DNA from: Halichondria panicea
Lineage: Eukaryota; Porifera; Demospongiae; Suberitida; Halichondriidae
Assembly: GCF_963675165.1 (NCBI RefSeq)
Contig: NC_087386.1
Span: forward strand, 3,788,169 to 3,852,168
Length of the DNA stretch: 64,000 nt
Direction: 5' to 3'
The position numbers were made by a program, and so were the translations under genes. Of the stretch, positions 60,101 through 64,000 are shown piece after piece. Position 1 is the stretch's first letter. Every line of letters starts with the position of its first letter. The notes beneath the pieces were generated by a model that saw only the letters and a list, made by a program, of their open reading frames with translations, was not told the DNA's origin and made no database searches.

Positions 60101-63100
60101 ATCAGCTGGAGTAGAAGAGAAAACAGACGTAAATGTTTATCACTCATACATAACTACATGTATGCATGCACGTTTACATGTAGAAATTGTACACCGTTTA
60201 GTATTCTTTTTTGGTTTTTGGATCATAAATTCATACATGATACCTTGTGATGATATAGTATCTTCTGAGCTTGATCTGGTTAGCTGCACAATAAACACCA
60301 AACACTGACACTCAAGAACAGGTGTATAACATTATAATTATGCTGGCTTTAACCATGTGTATAGTGCACAATGTACGTACGTAAAGGGACTACAGACACA
60401 GAGGGATCTACAGGTATCCCAGCAGACTAAAACTACTATTATACTCTGTTTGATCGCTAGCCTAATTACCCTGTGATCCCAGCATGTATAGCTGTAGCAC
60501 TGGTAAGTAGAGTCACTGGTTTTCTCCAGGGAGAGCAACATATTGCTCTTCAAATTACTGCATGCATGGGAAGAGACAGGCATGGTTACTAACACCAAAT
60601 CAAATTCATACTGGTATTCATTAACTACATGTACGCACATGTATTTACATACTGAGGTTGGCATGTAAGAATATGGAGTCAGGGCCACATCCAGGATTTT
60701 GGGTCAGGGCCCGGGAAAATTGAGCAAATGAATAATGTAGGAGCAGGGCGAATGAATGCACTGAAAGTGCACGCCAAACTAGGGGGTGTTCGGAGATAAG
60801 CTCCATGAAAAAATGTGGGCCTCGATTCTGGTGCAATTTCAGCTCACACGTTATCATAATTTTTACAAAATTAATAGTCTGTTAATTAATCTGCCAGATA
60901 CTGGGGGGGGGTGAATTACCCCCCTGCCCCCCCCCCCTCAAGCAGCCCTGGGAGCCAATAGTCATACGTACCTGAACTGCATTTCCACAGGATCACCGTT
61001 CAGCTCGGCTCCACAGGAAAACTCTAGAGCGTCGCTACAAAGTGAAAAAAAAACATCATCAAAGAACAATCCTAATCCAGCACACATCGCAGATATAAGT
61101 AACTTGCTTCGTAATTGTGAAGAGCAGTAAATTGTATCCAGTGTTAGCAGTCCACTCCTCTCTCCACCACACAGCCACCAGGCCCTCGCTCACTCTCAGT
61201 ACTCTCTCCGCCCGCCCCACTGGCAGACCACCCTGCTCCGAAAACAATACCTGTGTGTGTGCGTGCACGGGCATGTGGAAAGGAGGCGCGATGGTTGACA
61301 AAATGTCAAATCAATGATTATTTTCATTTCACATGTATACATAACGACACTACAAAATGATTTAGAATGCTAAGACTGTACAGCTTACATGTACATGTAT
61401 GTGTAGCTTTGGGGGTAGGCGACAGTACAGTCACGTACTCAACGCAAATTGCATCAACAACCGTATTTATACGTACAATCGGTCGCGAGCGCAGTAAATC
61501 ATATGAGCCACGTACAACTTACTCATAGAGATTAAAGTAATTCAGTGACTCTAACTCAAAATATAAAATTGATTTAGCCGACTCCAAAAATGTATTAACC
61601 TTTGGGTCTTGAGCTGAGAGCTTATCCAGTCTTCTCCCTGAGTCAGTCTTCTGAAGAGTAAGCGGTACCTGTGCTGCAGACGTGCGGCGATGGGAGAGGG
61701 AGACAATACCCGGACGAGGGTTCTCAGAAAGAGTGAGGAAAATATGGGATCCGGAGAACATTGCTGAATGTGTGCGTGGGGGAGATACTATACAGCCAAA
61801 ATTGGGTGGGGGGCACTCAGTCTTATAGTGTGTAGTCTACATGTGCAAGCCTTCCAGACCCATGCTATCATTGCTGCACAATTCTCTTTACATCTACATG
61901 TACGTACTGAATTTCACATTTAATGATGATATCATGGTTCCCAAGACATTACAATAAAATCAGCAATCACCAGTGTCCATGGTTGTTTGTAGTCTAGGCA
62001 CCAGAGACCTGTCAATCAAGATCCTCTCAACTTCACCAGAGCACTTGGACAGTACAAACGTGATCAGGATACCATTCTCAAGTAGCAACTGTACAATAAT
62101 TATCAAATAAAGTGCAAATTGTTTTTTGATTATGAACACCCATGAACAACAATAATTATTACACGCACATGTTGATATAATTACGTTCCCACTACAATGG
62201 ACGATGAACAAGAGAATAGCTCCAACACACACTATTGCAGCAACTTACAAGGCAGTGTCTGTGAGTTTTCCAACTGACTGCCACTGCTCTATGTGCAGAC
62301 ATCATCTCCTGCGAGAAATAATTCCGCTATAATTATACAGACTTATATCACGTTGCAGGGTGTCATACAGGATTTTGAAGTAGAGGGGGGAAATGAGAAA
62401 AGTAACCAGAAAATGTTGCTAAAAAAAGGTCAACTGTTATTTCAATACCCAGCTATGGACACTCAGTCATAATTGAAAGGGGGGGGAAATTGGAGCTAGG
62501 GGGGGGATATCCCCCCTTCCCCCCCCCCCCTGTATGACACCCTGCGTTGTCAAAGTATAAGCGTGTAATAAAAGCCATACAATCCCTTCAGTGTTATACT
62601 ATTTTTATTGTACGGTCGCGTAGTCTCGAGGCATGATTTGATAAAGGGTTGTCATGATGTAATATTATAGCATGATAATTAATAATCCTCGTGTTTTATG
62701 CAATATACAGGCAACTCGCCCTCATGCTTGTGCCTAGAGTGTATATTAATTTTCATAAAACACTCGGTCTCATGCTATATCTATTACATACAGCAGAGAG
62801 TGCACTAAATGTACTACTGTATTACTAGAATGTTTTACGAGCATCAAACATAAGCGAATTTTTGCAAGTGTCGACCCACTTTTCCAAAATGAAAACATAT
62901 TACTTGTATCTACTCTTTTGTATGACATCACAATATCTTTGCCAGAGTGCAAAACTTAGATTCAAAGGGTTCAAATTTTCTGATTTGGTTCATTCAATCG
63001 CAAAGGTTTTTGTTTTTTCACGTGCTAGTAATACGGTATATACCTCATACTCTCTAATAGCCTCCCTCAACTTGTCTGGCTTCTTATTATGTGGAGTCCA

Positions 63101-63639
63101 GGTCAGCCCTCTACCTGTAGTGTGTAATGTGCAGTATGCTCAGGATAATGATTGCTCTAAGAATAATATTATGTGTAGGAGTGTACTTACGACACACACA
63201 CAGTAATGCTTACATGTAACTAGATACACTACATGTATTATCAGGAGTGTATACACTCCTGGTATTGAAAAGGCGAAGAACAAAATAGAGAAGTGAGTCT
63301 ATCACCAGCAAAACTTTACTCTACCACAGTACGCATTCGTGAAGTAACATGTACTGGCTGACTCACCTTCCGCCCACTCTGTGCGACAAACCTCCATGGT
63401 GTCTCGATGATCGTGTTTATCCCTCCTCTTGTCATGGTACACATGTTTACCAATGTCACTACCTGTAGGTACGTACGTACGTACGTATGGTATAATAATT
63501 ATTTATGCCTTGCAGTTCATGAAAGGCATCTAAACGACAAGGAACAAGGAACATATCTATAATTTAATATACCTGAAGCTGTACCAGGAGAAAGTGCCTT
63601 CAAAGTCCAGAAATGAATGTGGCAGAGAAAAGTAGCCAT
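57106..63639 (-). CDS. WDPCP: WDPCP / Fritz homologue (CPLANE ciliogenesis effector)
   Basis: 20 proposed exons give 612 residues: 63573-63639, 63367-63462, 63044-63114, 62249-62308, 61971-62088, 61600-61763, 61084-61250, 60972-61034, 60470-60557, 60244-60283, 60035-60105, 59798-59851, 59267-59427, 58928-59011, 58609-58714, 58339-58453, 58006-58123, 57372-57435, 57216-57312 and 57106-57140. Matches include the N-terminus MATFLCHIHFWTLKAL, RRLDKLSAQDPKVLF, GPRGELQSFDIALNPLTF, VVLVKIELGVLSRGQLG and VGVCDLFMDVHFLAVDMNNV. WDPCP has WD-like repeats and, with INTU and FUZ, forms the CPLANE module for cilium assembly and planar polarity. It ends soon after the conserved region, so it lacks the long vertebrate C-terminus. 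The exon 7/8 junction (49-bp intron at 61035-61083) and the last exon are the least certain. Confidence 0.92.
57692..57954. mobile_element. pogo/Tigger-like MITE in a WDPCP intron
   Basis: A 263-bp element with TIRs CAGTGGAACCTCGATTATCC and CAGCAGAACCTCCATTATCC, flanked by TA (57690-57691 and 57955-57956). Internal AACCGGATAA and GGATCCGGATAATGG repeat the end motif. It lacks a transposase. Confidence 0.85.
58298..58324. repeat. (CA)n microsatellite
   Basis: About 13 uninterrupted CA units in a WDPCP intron, close to the exon at 58339-58453. Confidence 0.9.
59486..59695. mobile_element. MITE with TACCGTATAGCG ends
   Basis: A 210-bp element in a WDPCP intron. The left end TACCGTATAGCGGGTAATTT pairs with the right end AAAATCACACGCTATACGGTA. 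AATATTCGTGGT is repeated inside. Partial relatives lie near 5360, 44636-44720 and 57586. Confidence 0.8.
62352..62547. repeat. Inverted repeat with poly-G/poly-C interior
   Basis: CAGGGTGTCATACAGG at the left faces CCTGTATGACACCCTG at the right. Between them lie G runs and then C runs of 8-14 bases. Intronic in WDPCP. The 283-345 tract looks like the right half of the same family. Confidence 0.75.
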
Positions 63640-63847
63640 CACTGCCAGCCAAAATTAAAAACACATAATTTTGGGTAAGAGGTCACTAGATCTACATGTC
63701 TCGGTTATTTCGCTATAGTCCTTGTATTAATCCTTTTTCTTTGGCTTTGTAGTATATTTACTGTACTGGTCTTGTGCAAACAAGATTGCTAATGTCAAAA
63801 GGTGGTGCTCTTGTTTATTAAAGGACATCTGAATTGCTTCAACTCTC
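63640..63847. promoter_or_regulatory. Putative divergent promoter of WDPCP and the next gene
   Basis: 208 bp between the WDPCP ATG and a plus-strand ATG at 63848. It depends on the neighbouring ORF being real. Confidence 0.4.
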
Positions 63848-64000
63848 ATGGACAACCTAAACAGGCTTCAACAGAGGAGTGGACCAAGGCAGTGGGCTTT
63901 TATTAGACTATTGCAGTGTATCCGAGGCCCTAGACTGAGGAGAATCGTAAACAGAGGGCAAGGAATAGAGGTACAGTCGTGTTTCACCACCTTGACCCAT
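63848..64000 (+). CDS. Possible first exon of an unidentified gene (cut by window end)
   Basis: An ATG opens a frame that begins MDNLNRLQQRSGPRQWAFIR and stays open to the window edge. It is Arg-rich. A GAG|GTACAG donor lies at about 63970-63971, so the coding part may end there. The family is not recognised. Support is the open frame and the head-to-head position 208 bp from WDPCP, an arrangement seen twice more in this window. Confidence 0.35.
   Translation, partial: MDNLNRLQQRSGPRQWAFIRLLQCIRGPRLRRIVNRGQGIEVQSCFTTLTH

Noticed and set aside
61519-61599. Extension of the WDPCP exon beyond 61600
   Set aside because: The frame stays open to a GTAAGT, but that leaves the wrong phase. The GTTAAT donor at 61599 restores phase and aligns with the family.
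1-64000. tRNA, rRNA or snRNA genes
   Set aside because: No cloverleaf with A/B boxes or conserved RNA core was recognised by eye; a covariance-model scan would be decisive.

Overview
This is eukaryotic genomic DNA. It is AT-rich, most genes are split by short GT-AG introns, non-coding DNA is packed with small inverted-repeat elements, and there is one 200-N assembly gap. The gene set is animal: a group A bHLH factor, a plasma-membrane type Na+/H+ exchanger, EI24, PPP1R21, TOMM5, KDM8/JMJD5 and WDPCP/fritz. Two further genes, a multi-pass cysteine-rich membrane protein and a membrane protein with death-fold-like N-terminal domains, look lineage-specific. Together with the compact spacing and poorly resolved bHLH affinity, this suggests an early-branching metazoan, most likely a demosponge. 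The taxon is an inference.

Layout. 1-7065: repeats and the last three exons of an unidentified plus-strand gene. 7865-8953 (+): two-exon bHLH gene with a TATA-like box. 9550-30258 (-): Na+/H+ exchanger in about 22 exons over 21 kb, with introns full of small mobile elements. 30433-32488 (+): EI24, head-to-head with the exchanger. 32489-36849: a pogo/Tigger-like MITE, then a 2.5-kb inverted repeat whose arms are a 43-bp minisatellite, containing the gap. 36850-39584 (+): seven-exon protein with two death-effector-like domains, a membrane span, a glycosylated ectodomain and a second span. 40295-48706 (-): PPP1R21 in 28 exons. 49284-49932 (-): TOMM5 in two exons. 50138-54255 (+): KDM8, head-to-head with TOMM5. 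54999-56803 (+): multi-pass membrane protein with one frame break. 57106-63639 (-): WDPCP in 20 exons. 63848-64000 (+): possible first exon of a further gene, head-to-head with WDPCP.

I assembled exon structures by hand from reading frame, GT-AG borders, phase continuity and recalled family sequence patterns. Totals divide by three in each full model: exchanger 781 aa, EI24 292, DED-like protein 635, PPP1R21 about 767, TOMM5 62, KDM8 501, WDPCP 612, bHLH 327. The weakest junctions are the cytoplasmic tail of the exchanger, the last exon of PPP1R21, and one WDPCP intron. The genes are mostly unrelated housekeeping and regulatory genes. The only functional couplings the sequence suggests are the shared divergent promoters.
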